The notes below the pieces were generated by a model. The model did not search any database. It was given only the letters and a program-made list of their open reading frames with translations, and had not been told where the DNA came from. Shown here one piece after another: positions 1 to 9,423 of a stretch of DNA of 63,408 bases (position 1 is its first letter; the number at the start of each line of letters is the position of its first letter). This DNA comes from Alphaproteobacteria bacterium (lineage in GTDB: Bacteria > Pseudomonadota > Alphaproteobacteria > Acetobacterales > Acetobacteraceae), in contig VGDL01000014.1 of assembly GCA_016869735.1 (NCBI GenBank), positions 1 through 63,408 on the forward strand, read 5' to 3'. A program made the translations under genes and the position numbers.

Positions 1-215
1 CGTTGTTTTGCGTGCTGCCGATTGGCACGCGCCCCGATTCGGTAGGGAAGCTTGAAGAAGGCGGCTGGCGCGGCGCTCCACAAAAGCATCTTATGGGATG
101 GAAGCTGCTTGGCACCACCGCCCTCGCCGGGGTGATTTGGCTGGCGCTGTGGTGGGTGATTGAAAGCGATTGGCTTTCTTTCCGTAGCGGCATCCTTGCG
201 ATGCCCACCAATTAA
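1..215 (+). CDS. DUF1467 family membrane protein, C-terminal part
   Basis: Only the last 71 residues are present; the reading frame runs in from before the window, with the first whole codon at base 3. It contains the family's loop (GTRPD, then GWRGAPQKH) and a final hydrophobic segment of about 20 residues (TALAGVIWLALWWVI) ending in ESDWLSFRSG. DUF1467 proteins are short inner-membrane proteins of alphaproteobacteria with no known function, commonly found just upstream of proS, as here. The assignment rests on motif memory and on this position. Confidence 0.75.
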   Translation, partial: LFCVLPIGTRPDSVGKLEEGGWRGAPQKHLMGWKLLGTTALAGVIWLALWWVIESDWLSFRSGILAMPTN

Positions 216-317
216 GCGAAAAACCGACCCGGAGGTCAGTTTTGCCTTATGTTCGGGCAATGTCAGTCTGGTAGCCGCTTTTTTGACCGTGCTCTTGGCT
301 CTTTTTGTTTGAACCTT

Positions 318-435
318 CGAAGCTGGTCCGCCATCCTGAACGCGAAAGGAAGATTGGTTTCTTCCTCTGTCGTATGACTGGCGTTTCCTCCCTAAACTTG
401 GGCCGCTGCCTTTGGGTAGCGGCCGTTTCTTTTGT
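318..435 (+). ncRNA. candidate trans-acting sRNA with CCUCCC element
   Basis: Seen: a small hairpin (GGAAGA/TCTTCC around 350-367), then an unpaired pyrimidine stretch with CCTCCCTAAA at about 387-396, then a 10-bp stem with tetraloop and a T-rich tail. This order (anti-Shine-Dalgarno CCUCCC segment followed directly by a Rho-independent terminator) is the layout of Hfq-bound alphaproteobacterial sRNAs such as the suhB-motif/mmgR and AbcR families. The family assignment is from memory and the 5' end is only inferred from a weak TTGACC box. Alternatively it is the 3' UTR and terminator of the preceding gene. Confidence 0.4.
401..435 (+). terminator. Rho-independent terminator
   Basis: Arms 401-410 and 415-424 form a 10-bp GC-rich stem with one G-T wobble and a TTTG loop, followed by GTTTCTTTTGT. 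It is the strongest plus-strand terminator in the first 10 kb and isolates proS from upstream transcription. Confidence 0.8.
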
Positions 436-615
436 AAAAGTTTGTTACGTCCGCTGGCAAGCACAAAAATGCCATAAATCAGACCGAAATGACGAATTGC
501 TGCGCCGCACAATAAGTTTGTGGTGTTTTCTTGCGTGGCGCGGCGGGTGATTCCCCCGCAGGCGCTTCTGGATTAGGGTGCGGCCGGCTGTGTGACACAT
601 TGAAGGATCAAAGCC

Positions 616-1929
616 TTGCGCCTTTCTCGCGCCTTTCTGCCGACGCTGAAGGAAACCCCGGCCGAGGCGCAAATCGCCTCTCATCGCCTCATGCTGCGGG
701 CGGGGCTGATCCGCCAGACCTCGGCGGGGATTTATGCCTGGCTGCCGGCGGGGCTGCGCGTGCTGCGGCGCGTTGAACAGATTGTGCGTGAAGAACAAGA
801 CCGCGCCGGGGCGCATGAAATCCTGATGCCGACCATCCAGCCGGCTGAGTTGTGGCGCGAAAGCGGGCGCTATGATGATTACGGCAAGGAAATGCTCCGC
901 ATCCGGGACCGGCATGAACGCGAAATGCTGTTCGGCCCGACCAATGAGGAAATGGTCACTGATATATTCAAGCAATTCGCCAAATCCTACCGCGATTTGC
1001 CGCGCAACCTGTATCATATCCAGTGGAAGTTCCGCGATGAGGTGCGCCCGCGTTTCGGCGTGATGCGCGGGCGTGAATTCCTGATGAAGGATGCCTATTC
1101 CTTTGATCTGACCAAGGAAGGGGCGCAGCATTCCTATCGGCAGATGTTCCTGGCCTATCTGCGGACCTTCGCGCGCATGGGTCTCAAGGCCATTCCGATG
1201 CGCGCCGATACGGGGCCGATTGGCGGCAACCTGTCCCATGAGTTCATCATCCTGGCGGAGACTGGCGAGAGCCAGGTTTTTGTCAGCCGCGATTTGCTGG
1301 AACGCGACGTGCTGGCCGAAGCGCCTGATTATGACAGTGATCTGACCGGGCAGATGGATTTCTGGACCAGCCATTACGCCGCCACCGAGGAAATGCATGA
1401 CGAAACCGCCTGGGCTGCACTTGCCGAAGACAAGCGCGTTTCCGCCCGCGGCATTGAAGTGGGCCATATCTTTTATTTCGGCACCAAATATAGCGCTGCG
1501 ATGGGCATGGCGGTGACGGGGCCGGATGGCAATGCGGTGATCCCGGAAATGGGCAGCTATGGCATTGGGGTGTCGCGTTTGGTCGGTGCGCTCATCGAAG
1601 CCAATCATGATGATGCCGGCATCAAATGGCCGGATGCGGTGGCGCCCTGGGCGGCGGCGATACTCAACCTCCGCCCCGGTGACGGGCCAACCGATACGCT
1701 GTGTGAGGCGCTTTACGCGCGGCTTGGCGCCGATAACGCGGTTTATGATGACCGCGCCGTGCGCGCAGGCGAAAAATTCGCCGATGCGGACCTCATGGGC
1801 TTTCCCTGGCAGGCCATTATCGGCCCGCGCGGCGCCGCTGCCGGCCGCGTTGAATTGAAGCGCCGCATGACCGGGGAGCGTGAGGAGGTCTCATTGGAAG
1901 ACGCCATCACCCGCATCAAGGGCGGCTGA
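616..1929 (+). CDS. proS: proline--tRNA ligase, short alphaproteobacterial form
   Basis: Charges tRNA-Pro with proline in the cytoplasm. The 437-residue protein begins [13 protein letters not shown], the usual start of the alphaproteobacterial form, which lacks the large editing insertion found in E. coli ProRS (about 570 residues). Class II synthetase features include the [10 protein letters not shown] stretch near residue 36, FGPTNEEM near 108 and [18 protein letters not shown] near 138. The start is TTG, chosen because it gives the conserved N-terminus and sits 8 bases after AAGGA. It is followed within 6 bases by lolC, a common pairing in this group. Confidence 0.95.
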   Translation: MRLSRAFLPTLKETPAEAQIASHRLMLRAGLIRQTSAGIYAWLPAGLRVLRRVEQIVREEQDRAGAHEILMPTIQPAELWRESGRYDDYGKEMLRIRDRHEREMLFGPTNEEMVTDIFKQFAKSYRDLPRNLYHIQWKFRDEVRPRFGVMRGREFLMKDAYSFDLTKEGAQHSYRQMFLAYLRTFARMGLKAIPMRADTGPIGGNLSHEFIILAETGESQVFVSRDLLERDVLAEAPDYDSDLTGQMDFWTSHYAATEEMHDETAWAALAEDKRVSARGIEVGHIFYFGTKYSAAMGMAVTGPDGNAVIPEMGSYGIGVSRLVGALIEANHDDAGIKWPDAVAPWAAAILNLRPGDGPTDTLCEALYARLGADNAVYDDRAVRAGEKFADADLMGFPWQAIIGPRGAAAGRVELKRRMTGEREEVSLEDAITRIKGG

Positions 1930-1935
1930 GCGCAC

Positions 1936-3183
1936 ATGTTCAACGCTTTTGAGCGTATGGTCGCCTTCCGCTACTTGCGCGCGCGGAAGGGGGAGCGTTT
2001 CGTCTCGGTCATCGCGATTTTCTCGCTGGTTGGTATCGCGCTTGGCGTTGCAACACTGATCATCGTCATGAGCGTGATGAACGGCTTTCGCCATGAATTG
2101 CTCGGCCGCATTCTGGGCTTGAATGGGCATCTGGGCGTCTATGCGGTGGGCACTTCCTTCACCGATTTCGATGATGTGACGAAGCGCATTCGCGCCGTGC
2201 CGGGCGTGGTTTCCGCCACACCCATTGTCGAAGGGCAGGTGCTGATCACCTCGGATGCGGGTGGCGCTACGGGCGGTCTTGCGCGCGGCATCCGGCCAGA
2301 AGATTTGCGCGCGCGGCATCTGATTGCGGATGGTATTCGCTTGGGCAACCTGGATGCTTTTGAAGGTGAGGATGCCATCATTATAGGCCGGCGCCTTGCT
2401 TCCCGCCTGCGTGTTTCGGTGGGGGATAATGTGAGCCTGGTCTCACCCCAGGGCCGCACCACGGTTTTTGGCACGGTGCCGCGCGTGCGCGCTTATCGCG
2501 TGGTCGCTTTGTTTGATGTCGGCATGAATGAATATGACAGCAGCTTTGTCTTCCTGCCTTTGGAAGCCGCGCAGCTTTATTTCCAGCAGCGCGATGCCGC
2601 GACGCAGATTGAGGTTTTCGTGCAGGACCCAACGCGGCTGCGCGGCATTACACGGCAGATTCAGGAAGCGGCCGGCAGCCGCGTGATCGTGCATTCCTGG
2701 CAGGATGCCAATTCCAGCTTCTTCAATGCGGTGCAGGTGGAACGCAATGTAATGTTCCTGATCCTGACGCTGATCATCATCGTCGCGGCCTTCAATATTG
2801 TCTCAAGCCTCATTATGCTGGTGAAGGATAAGGGGCGGGATATCGCAGTGCTGCGTACCATGGGCGCGACCAAGGGCGCGGTGATGCGGATATTCCTGTT
2901 GTGTGGCGCTTCCATTGGCGTGCTCGGCACCGTGATCGGCTTCGTGCTTGGCTTGGTTTTTTGCCTCAATATCGAAAGCATCCGGCAATTCCTGCAATCG
3001 CTTTCGGGCACGGAATTGTTCAGCGCCGAGGTCTATTTCCTGACGCGCCTGCCCGCGATCCTGGACTACAATGAAGTGGCGCAGGTGGTGGCGATGGGGC
3101 TTGGCCTGTCACTGCTGGCAACCCTTTATCCTTCCTGGCGCGCAGCGCGGACCGATCCGGTGGAGATGTTGCGCAATGAATGA
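1936..3183 (+). CDS. lolC: lipoprotein-releasing ABC transporter permease LolC/E
   Basis: Membrane subunit of the complex that extracts outer-membrane lipoproteins from the inner membrane and hands them to LolA. The 415-residue protein has one N-terminal membrane helix (about 23-47), a large periplasmic domain, then three helices in the C-terminal third (about 270-295, 318-345, 380-400), the MacB/FtsX-like topology of LolC/E. The [14 protein letters not shown] motif that contacts the ATPase is present. One permease gene followed by lolD suggests a homodimeric permease, as in many alphaproteobacteria. It ends inside the start of lolD. Confidence 0.93.
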   Translation: MFNAFERMVAFRYLRARKGERFVSVIAIFSLVGIALGVATLIIVMSVMNGFRHELLGRILGLNGHLGVYAVGTSFTDFDDVTKRIRAVPGVVSATPIVEGQVLITSDAGGATGGLARGIRPEDLRARHLIADGIRLGNLDAFEGEDAIIIGRRLASRLRVSVGDNVSLVSPQGRTTVFGTVPRVRAYRVVALFDVGMNEYDSSFVFLPLEAAQLYFQQRDAATQIEVFVQDPTRLRGITRQIQEAAGSRVIVHSWQDANSSFFNAVQVERNVMFLILTLIIIVAAFNIVSSLIMLVKDKGRDIAVLRTMGATKGAVMRIFLLCGASIGVLGTVIGFVLGLVFCLNIESIRQFLQSLSGTELFSAEVYFLTRLPAILDYNEVAQVVAMGLGLSLLATLYPSWRAARTDPVEMLRNE

Positions 3184-3856
3184 AGCGCCCCTTCGCTTGG
3201 CAGCCGTAGAACGCCGCTACCGCACGGAAGCGGGCGAATTGCCTGTTCTGCTCGGCGCTGATCTGACCATTGCGGCCGGTGAGATTGTGGCGCTGGTGGC
3301 GCCCTCTGGCACCGGCAAATCAACCTTGCTGCATCTGGCGGGTTTGCTCGAAAAACCCGATGGCGGAGAGGTCTTCATCGCCGGTCAGGCCGCCGGTTCG
3401 CTTTCGGATGAGGCGCGCACGGCCATCCGGCGCAATGCGATCGGCTTTGTCTATCAGTTCCATCATTTGCTGCCAGAATTCACGGCGGCCGAGAACATCA
3501 TCCTGCCCCAGCTCGCCGCCGGCAAAAGCCGGGCTGATGCGACCCAGCGTGCGAAGGATTTGCTCGGGATTTTCGGCCTGCAAGCGCGGCTGGATCATCG
3601 GCCAGGGAAGCTCTCGGGGGGCGAACAGCAGCGCGTTGCGATTGCCCGCGCGCTTGCCAATCAGCCGCGGCTTTTGCTGGCCGATGAACCAACCGGCAAT
3701 CTGGATGTCGGCACATCGGACCGCGTCTTTGCCGAATTGCTGGAACAGGTGCGCGGCCAGGGGCTGGCGGCGCTGATCGCGACGCATAACCCCGATTTGG
3801 CGCGGCGGATGGACCGTGTGGTGACGCTGCGCGATGGAAAGATCGTCAGCGCCTAA
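3176..3856 (+). CDS. lolD: lipoprotein-releasing ABC transporter ATPase LolD
   Basis: ATPase that powers lipoprotein release by the Lol complex. The 226-residue protein has Walker [10 protein letters not shown] (about 43-50), the signature [15 protein letters not shown] and Walker [13 protein letters not shown]. The segment after the Q-loop ([11 protein letters not shown]) is the hallmark separating LolD from other MacB-type ATPases. The chosen ATG overlaps the end of lolC by 8 bases, which implies coupled translation; longer in-frame extensions lie inside lolC and have no family similarity. Confidence 0.94.
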   Translation: MNEAPLRLAAVERRYRTEAGELPVLLGADLTIAAGEIVALVAPSGTGKSTLLHLAGLLEKPDGGEVFIAGQAAGSLSDEARTAIRRNAIGFVYQFHHLLPEFTAAENIILPQLAAGKSRADATQRAKDLLGIFGLQARLDHRPGKLSGGEQQRVAIARALANQPRLLLADEPTGNLDVGTSDRVFAELLEQVRGQGLAALIATHNPDLARRMDRVVTLRDGKIVSA

Positions 3857-3859
3857 AAA

Positions 3860-4441
3860 CTAGCCCAGCAGCAACAGCGCGCCGAACCCCGCAATCGCCG
3901 CACCACCAAAGCGCAGCGCGCCCGCATACCGCGCGCTGGCAACACCAAGCGCCGCGCCAAGCCCATGCAGCAGTGCGGAGCCCGCCAGCATGCCAAAAGC
4001 GGTCGGTAGCGCGGCGCTGGCTATCTCCCCGCCATGCGCCAAGCCATGCACCAGCCCAGCCACCAGCACCAAGGGCAGCGCCACTGCCGCGCGGAAGGGC
4101 TGGGCCATCGCGATCATGGCGCCCAGCACAATCAGGCTGCCCGCCACCGCCGTTTCAACCAGGCCAAAGCCAAATCCGATGCCGCCTATCAGCGCCAGCG
4201 CAATGCCGCCCGCCATGCCGGCCAGGAAACCCAAAGGCGGCAGCCAGCCGCGCCGCCAGCCGAGCGAGGCCGCCCAAAGCCCAATCGCCACCATCGCCGC
4301 GACATGATCCGCGCCCATCAGCGGGTGGAGGAAACCCGCAACCAAGCCATGCTCATGCCCGGCATGAGCCAGGGCAGGACTGGCGCCGAAAGCAAGCGCA
4401 AGGAAGGGCTGGGCCGTCAGGGCAAGGCGGGGCAGGGACAT
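3860..4441 (-). CDS. HupE/UreJ family membrane protein
   Basis: A 193-residue, very hydrophobic protein with a signal-like N-terminus followed by HAGHEHG and the family motif HPLMGADHV near residue 45, then about six membrane helices. HupE/UreJ proteins are linked to nickel or cobalt entry for hydrogenase and urease. No hydrogenase or urease gene is visible in the window, so the metal is unknown. The ATG at 4441 is preferred over one 18 bases upstream because GGAG sits 8 bases before it. It converges on lolD with a 3-base gap and no terminator. Confidence 0.85.
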   Translation of the reverse strand: MSLPRLALTAQPFLALAFGASPALAHAGHEHGLVAGFLHPLMGADHVAAMVAIGLWAASLGWRRGWLPPLGFLAGMAGGIALALIGGIGFGFGLVETAVAGSLIVLGAMIAMAQPFRAAVALPLVLVAGLVHGLAHGGEIASAALPTAFGMLAGSALLHGLGAALGVASARYAGALRFGGAAIAGFGALLLLG

Positions 4442-4554
4442 GATTGGCGCTCCGGTCAAAATTCAAAATCCATCCTGATAGCGCATCGTGCGGCAGGCAA
4501 GGGCTTTTGGCTGTGCTAGGCTTTGGTCCCACGCGATTCCGGAACGCCAATTGC

Positions 4555-7500
4555 ATGCCCTTTGTTCATTTGCACACGCATTCGGCCTATTCGCTCTCGG
4601 AAGGCGCGATCAAGGCGGATAAGCTTGCCGCGCTTGCCGCCGCCGATGGCATGCCGGCGCTGGCGCTGACGGATACGGGCAATCTGTTCGGCGCTTTGGA
4701 ATTCGCGGAAGCCTGCGCGAAAAAGGGCGTACAGCCCATCATGGGCTGCCAATTGGGGCTTTCGCGCGCCAGCACGGATGCTGATCGTCCCGATGCGCTG
4801 CGGCTGCCGCCGGACCCGCTGGTGGCGCTGGCGCTCACGCCGCGTGGCTTGGATAATTTGCAGCGCCTGTCATCGCTTGGATTCCTGCGGGAAGATGCCT
4901 CGGGCAAGCCGGCCGTGCTGCTGGACCAACTTGCAGAACATGCCGAAGGGCTGTTTCTGCTGACGGGCGGCACGCTCGGCCCGATTTCACGCCTGTTGTT
5001 GGAAGGCCAGAAACCGGCCGCCGAGAAGCTTCTCGCGCGGCTCAAGGAAGCCTTTCCGGATCGGCTGGCGGTTGAACTCAACCGTCATGGGCGGGATGCG
5101 GAAGCGCGGCTGGAACCCGCTTTGCTCGCCTTGGCGCATGGCGCGCGGCTGCCGATCATCGCTGCCAATGATGTCTATTTCGCTGCCCCCGCCATGTATG
5201 AAGCGCATGATGCGCTGCTCTGCATCGCTGACGGCCGCACCATGGCGGAACGCGACCGCCGCCGCGTGACCGCAGAGCATTGGTTCAAAACGGCAGAAGC
5301 CATGCGCGCCCTTTTCGCGGATTTGCCCGATGCCTGCGACAATACGCTCGCCATTGCGCGCATGAGTGCGGTGATGACCGAAGCGCGCAAGCCCGAATTG
5401 CCGATCTGCCCCAAGGTGCAGGAAGGCAAGACAGAAGCCGAAACACTCCGCGCCATGGGCGAAGCCGGGCTGGAACAACGCCTGGATGCCACGCGCCCTG
5501 CGCCGGATGAGGCAACGCGTGCGCAATATCGCGAACGCCTGGCCTATGAAATCGGCGTTATCGAGAAAATGGGTTTTCCAGGCTATTTCTTGATTGTTGC
5601 TGACTTCATCCAATGGGCCAAGGCGCAAACACCGCCCATTCCGGTGGGGCCGGGGCGCGGTTCGGGCGCGGGTTCGGTCGCCGCCTGGGCGCTGTTGATT
5701 ACGGATCTCGATCCCATCCGGTTTGGCCTGCTGTTCGAACGCTTCCTCAACCCCGAACGCGTTTCCATGCCGGATTTCGATATTGATTTCTGCCAGGACC
5801 GGCGCGACGAGGTGATTGCCTATGTCCGGCGCGAATATGGCGAAGATCGCGTGGCGCAAATCATCACCTTCGGCAAGCTGCAAGCGAAAGCGGCGGTGCG
5901 TGATGTGGGGCGCGTGCTGGGCATGCCCTATGGGCAGGTGGATAAGATCGCCTCACTTATTCCGAACAATCCGGCGAAGCCTGTGACGCTGTCCCAAGCC
6001 ATCGAAGGCGAAGCGCGCTTGCAGGAAATGCGCGATAGCGACGAACAGGTTGCGCGGCTTTTGGATATCGCGCTGCAGGTGGAAGGGCTTTACCGCAATG
6101 CCTCCACCCATGCCGCCGGCGTGGTGATTGGGCGCAAGCCCTTGATTGAAACCGTGCCGCTCTATCGCGACCCGCGCTCCGAATACCTTGTTACGCAATA
6201 CTCGATGAAATACGCCGAGATGGCGAGCCTGGTGAAGTTTGACTTCCTTGGACTGAAGACCCTGACCGTCATTGAGCGCGCGCTCGACATTCTGAAAGGG
6301 CAGGGGATTGACGTGGACATCGCCGCCATCCCGCTGGATGACCCAAAAACCTATGAAATGCTCGGGCGCGGCGATGCCGCCGGCGTGTTCCAGTTTGAAG
6401 GGCAGGGGATGCGTGACTGCCTGCGGCAAATGCGCGCCAACCGCTTTGAGGATTTGGTGGCGGCGGTGGCGCTTTATCGGCCCGGCCCCATGGCGAATAT
6501 CCCGGCCTATTGCACCCGCAAACATGGCGAGGCGTGGGAGCCGCCGCATGAGGCAATCCGGCATATCCTGTCGGAAACCTATGGCATCATGGTCTATCAG
6601 GAACAGGTCATGCAGATTGCGCAGGATCTGGCCGGCTATTCGCTCGGCGCTGCTGACCTGCTGCGCCGCGCCATGGGCAAGAAGATCCGGAGCGAAATGG
6701 AAGCCCAGCGCAAGATTTTCTGCGATGGCGCGGAGGCGCGCGGCATTGAACCCGCCAAGGCGGCCGAGATTTTCGACCTCATGGAACGCTTCGCCGATTA
6801 CGGCTTCAACAAATCCCACGCGGCGGCCTATGCCTTGGTCAGCTACCAAACGGCTTGGCTGAAGGCCAATCACACGGTCGCCTTCCTCGCGGCTTCCATG
6901 ACGCTTGACCTTTCCAATACGGACAAGCTTGCGGGCCATATGCAGGAAGCGGCGCGGCTTGGCATTGCCGTGCTGCCGCCGGATATCAACCGCAGCGGTG
7001 CCGATTTCCGCGTGGAAGCGCGGGATGACGGCAAGCAGGCCATTCGCTTTGCGCTGGCTGCCGTGAAGCGCGTGGGTGAAGGTGCGATTCGCGATCTGGT
7101 GGCGGCGCGCGATAAGGGTGGTGATTTTGCCTCACTCGCGGATTTCGCGGCGCGGGTGGACCCCAAGCTGCTCAATAAGATGCAGATCGAAAACCTGGCC
7201 CGCGCCGGCGCTTTTGAATGCCTGGATGGCAATCGCGCCCGCGTCATGGCAGGGGCCGAGACCATTTTGCGCCGCGCCCAAGCCAGCGCCGAGGAACGTG
7301 ATAGCGGCCAGATCGGCCTTTTCGGCGCCGAGCCTGGCCGGCCAGAGGCGCTGCGCCTGCCGGATGTGCCAGATTGGCAGCCGCTTGATCGGCTTTCCCA
7401 GGAGGCTGAGGCGATTGGCTTTCATCTCTCCGCGCACCCCTTGGATGCCTATCGCCAGGCGCTGAAGCGGCTTGGCGTGGTGCCATCTTCCGCCATTGCC

Positions 7501-8004
7501 GATCGCGCAGGCCGCGGCGGTGGGCGCGTCAAGCTGGCCGGCACGGTGGTGAATGCCAAGGAACGCACGACCAAAACCGGCAGCCGTATGGCCTGGGTCC
7601 GGGTTTCCGACACGCATGGCAGTTTTGAAGTGACCTGCTTTTCCGAGGTGCTGAACCGCAGCCGCGAATTGCTCGGCGAAGGCAGCGCCATTCTGGTGAC
7701 CGCCGATTTGCGTATGGAAGGCGAAGCCTTGCGCCTGACGGCGACCGAGCTTGAAAGCCTGGATAAGGTCGCGGCCAATGCCGGTGGTGGGATTAAGCTG
7801 TGGCTTGAGGCTACCGCGACGCTCGACCCGATCCGCGCCTTGCTGACGCGCGAAGGCCGAGGCCGCGGGCGCGTGATCCTGGTGCCGCAGCTTGGCGCGG
7901 CGCAGGAAGTGGAAATCGCGCTACCGGGCGGCTTCAATGTCGGGCCAAGGCTGATGCAGGCCATGCGGGTTGTGCCGGGTGTGGCGCAGGTAGAGGAATT
8001 CTAG
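4555..8004 (+). CDS. dnaE: DNA polymerase III subunit alpha
   Basis: Replicative DNA polymerase catalytic subunit, 1149 residues. The N-terminal PHP domain starts VHLHTHSAYSLSEGAI (about 3-18) with GMPALALTDTGN following. The polymerase core has VGPGRGSGAGSVAAW and the catalytic aspartates in PDFDIDF (D407, D409). A helix-hairpin-helix region and a C-terminal OB-fold (about 1000-1080, VKLAGTVVNAKERTTKTGS) complete the DnaE1 layout. The ATG at 4555 is chosen because it places the PHP motif at the usual position; in-frame sequence upstream shows no similarity. Confidence 0.96.
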   Translation: MPFVHLHTHSAYSLSEGAIKADKLAALAAADGMPALALTDTGNLFGALEFAEACAKKGVQPIMGCQLGLSRASTDADRPDALRLPPDPLVALALTPRGLDNLQRLSSLGFLREDASGKPAVLLDQLAEHAEGLFLLTGGTLGPISRLLLEGQKPAAEKLLARLKEAFPDRLAVELNRHGRDAEARLEPALLALAHGARLPIIAANDVYFAAPAMYEAHDALLCIADGRTMAERDRRRVTAEHWFKTAEAMRALFADLPDACDNTLAIARMSAVMTEARKPELPICPKVQEGKTEAETLRAMGEAGLEQRLDATRPAPDEATRAQYRERLAYEIGVIEKMGFPGYFLIVADFIQWAKAQTPPIPVGPGRGSGAGSVAAWALLITDLDPIRFGLLFERFLNPERVSMPDFDIDFCQDRRDEVIAYVRREYGEDRVAQIITFGKLQAKAAVRDVGRVLGMPYGQVDKIASLIPNNPAKPVTLSQAIEGEARLQEMRDSDEQVARLLDIALQVEGLYRNASTHAAGVVIGRKPLIETVPLYRDPRSEYLVTQYSMKYAEMASLVKFDFLGLKTLTVIERALDILKGQGIDVDIAAIPLDDPKTYEMLGRGDAAGVFQFEGQGMRDCLRQMRANRFEDLVAAVALYRPGPMANIPAYCTRKHGEAWEPPHEAIRHILSETYGIMVYQEQVMQIAQDLAGYSLGAADLLRRAMGKKIRSEMEAQRKIFCDGAEARGIEPAKAAEIFDLMERFADYGFNKSHAAAYALVSYQTAWLKANHTVAFLAASMTLDLSNTDKLAGHMQEAARLGIAVLPPDINRSGADFRVEARDDGKQAIRFALAAVKRVGEGAIRDLVAARDKGGDFASLADFAARVDPKLLNKMQIENLARAGAFECLDGNRARVMAGAETILRRAQASAEERDSGQIGLFGAEPGRPEALRLPDVPDWQPLDRLSQEAEAIGFHLSAHPLDAYRQALKRLGVVPSSAIADRAGRGGGRVKLAGTVVNAKERTTKTGSRMAWVRVSDTHGSFEVTCFSEVLNRSRELLGEGSAILVTADLRMEGEALRLTATELESLDKVAANAGGGIKLWLEATATLDPIRALLTREGRGRGRVILVPQLGAAQEVEIALPGGFNVGPRLMQAMRVVPGVAQVEEF

Positions 8005-8046
8005 GCTGGCCTTTATTTTCCATAATATACCTTATGCGGAAATTAT

Positions 8047-8856
8047 ATGACCGAAACCCCGAGCCAAAATTCGCCTGACGCCAGGCTCCGCGCCCTGCTC
8101 GCCATCATGGCAAAGCTGCGTGATCCCAATGGCGGCTGCCCCTGGGATTTGATGCAGGATTTCGCCTCCATCGCGCCTTACACGATTGAGGAAGGCTATG
8201 AGGTCGCGGATGCCATCGCCGCCAATGACCCGGACAAGCTTTTGGATGAATTGGGCGATCTGCTGTTCCAGGTAGTCTATCACGCGCAAATGGCCGCCGA
8301 GCGCGGCTGGTTCGGCTTTGCCGAGGTCGCAGCTTCCATTTCTGACAAGATGATCCGCCGCCATCCTCATGTCTTTGGTGAGGAAGCCGCGCGCGACGCC
8401 GCCGCGCAAACCCGCGCCTGGGAGGCGCAAAAAGCCGCCGAACGCGCCGCGCGGGCGGAAAGCGGCGTGCTGGCGGGAATCCCGGATGGCCTCCCTGCCC
8501 TGACTCGCGCCGCCAAACTTACACGCCGCGCCGCGCGGGTTGGCTTTGACTGGCCCGATGCCGGCGCGGTTTTGGATAAGCTGGAGGAGGAGGCAGAAGA
8601 ACTCCGCAACGAACTGCAAGGCGCTGATAAGGCAAGACTTCAGGATGAGGTCGGCGACCTGCTTTTCGTGCTGGCCAATCTGGCGCGCAAGCTCGATCTG
8701 GACCCGGAAGCGGCGCTCCGCCACGCCAATCAGAAATTCACGCACCGTTTTGGCTACATCGAAGAACAGGCTGATCTTGCGGGAAAAAGCCTGAATGATA
8801 TGAGCCTGGAGGAGATGGAGGCGCTGTGGGTACAGGCAAAGCGTAGCGAAAAATGA
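8047..8856 (+). CDS. mazG: nucleoside triphosphate pyrophosphohydrolase MazG
   Basis: Hydrolyses nucleoside triphosphates to monophosphates plus pyrophosphate, a house-cleaning role that can also lower (p)ppGpp. The 269-residue protein carries two MazG domains. The first has GGCPWD, EEGYEVADAI and DELGDLLFQVVYHAQ; the second has EEEAEELRNEL and DEVGDLLFVLANLARKL. These acidic helices bind the metal. It lies 42 bases after dnaE on the same strand and converges on greB 33 bases further on. No clear terminator lies between them. Confidence 0.94.
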   Translation: MTETPSQNSPDARLRALLAIMAKLRDPNGGCPWDLMQDFASIAPYTIEEGYEVADAIAANDPDKLLDELGDLLFQVVYHAQMAAERGWFGFAEVAASISDKMIRRHPHVFGEEAARDAAAQTRAWEAQKAAERAARAESGVLAGIPDGLPALTRAAKLTRRAARVGFDWPDAGAVLDKLEEEAEELRNELQGADKARLQDEVGDLLFVLANLARKLDLDPEAALRHANQKFTHRFGYIEEQADLAGKSLNDMSLEEMEALWVQAKRSEK

Positions 8857-8889
8857 GAAAATCCGTCTAAAATACTTATCTTACGATTT

Positions 8890-9423
8890 TTATGGTGTCG
8901 GATAACTAATCCCCACCACCTCAATCTCCTCCATCCCGGCAGGCGTGCGCAGCCGCCGCATATCACCCACCCGCGCCCCCAGCAGCGCACGGGCCACCGG
9001 CGCCACCCAGGAAATCCGCCCGGCCTCGGCCTCTGCCTCATCCACGCCGACAATGGTGATCGTCACCTCGGCATCATCTGACGCGCGGGCATAGGTTACG
9101 CTGGCGCCGAAAAACACCTGGTCGCGCCGCGTCTGGTGCGCCGGGTCCACCACCTGCACCTTCTCAAGCCGCTTGGTGAGGAAGCGCACGCGCCCGTCAA
9201 TTTCGCGGAGCCGCCGCTTGCCATATTGGTAATCCGCATTCTCCGACCGATCCCCGAGCGCCGCCGCCCAGGAGACGGGGTCCACCACCTTCGGGCGCTC
9301 CTCCTCCCAAAGTCGCTTCACCTCGGCGCGGAGCGCGGCAGCGCCGGCGGGGGTCATGTAAAAGGGCGTGCCGGGGGGCAGGCCGGGCGGACCGGCCTCC
9401 TCATCCTCATCGGCGCCACTCAT
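8890..9423 (-). CDS. greB: transcription elongation factor GreB
   Basis: Rescues backtracked RNA polymerase by stimulating transcript cleavage. The 177-residue protein has an N-terminal coiled-coil hairpin (about 30-95) with the GDRSENADYQYGKRRLREID motif that marks GreB rather than GreA, and a C-terminal FKBP-like domain (about 105-177, ending RTPAGMEEIEVVGISYP). The ATG at 9423 overlaps the stop of the preceding phosphatase gene in an ATGA, indicating coupling; an 11-residue upstream extension is less likely. Confidence 0.9.
   Translation of the reverse strand: MSGADEDEEAGPPGLPPGTPFYMTPAGAAALRAEVKRLWEEERPKVVDPVSWAAALGDRSENADYQYGKRRLREIDGRVRFLTKRLEKVQVVDPAHQTRRDQVFFGASVTYARASDDAEVTITIVGVDEAEAEAGRISWVAPVARALLGARVGDMRRLRTPAGMEEIEVVGISYPTP

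Larger units (their letters stand above)
216..615. other. 400-bp intergenic region before proS
   Basis: No convincing protein-coding frame. The left half is AT-richer than the flanks and holds a candidate small RNA ending in a strong terminator (separate entries). A possible -35 (TTGACC at 283-288) lies upstream of it, with no clear -10. The right half (436-615) should hold the proS promoter; the only site I can point to is the Shine-Dalgarno sequence AAGGA at about 603-607. Confidence 0.6.

Noticed and set aside
445-1608. 387-codon open frame antisense to proS
   Set aside because: No recognisable domain and complete overlap with a well-supported synthetase.
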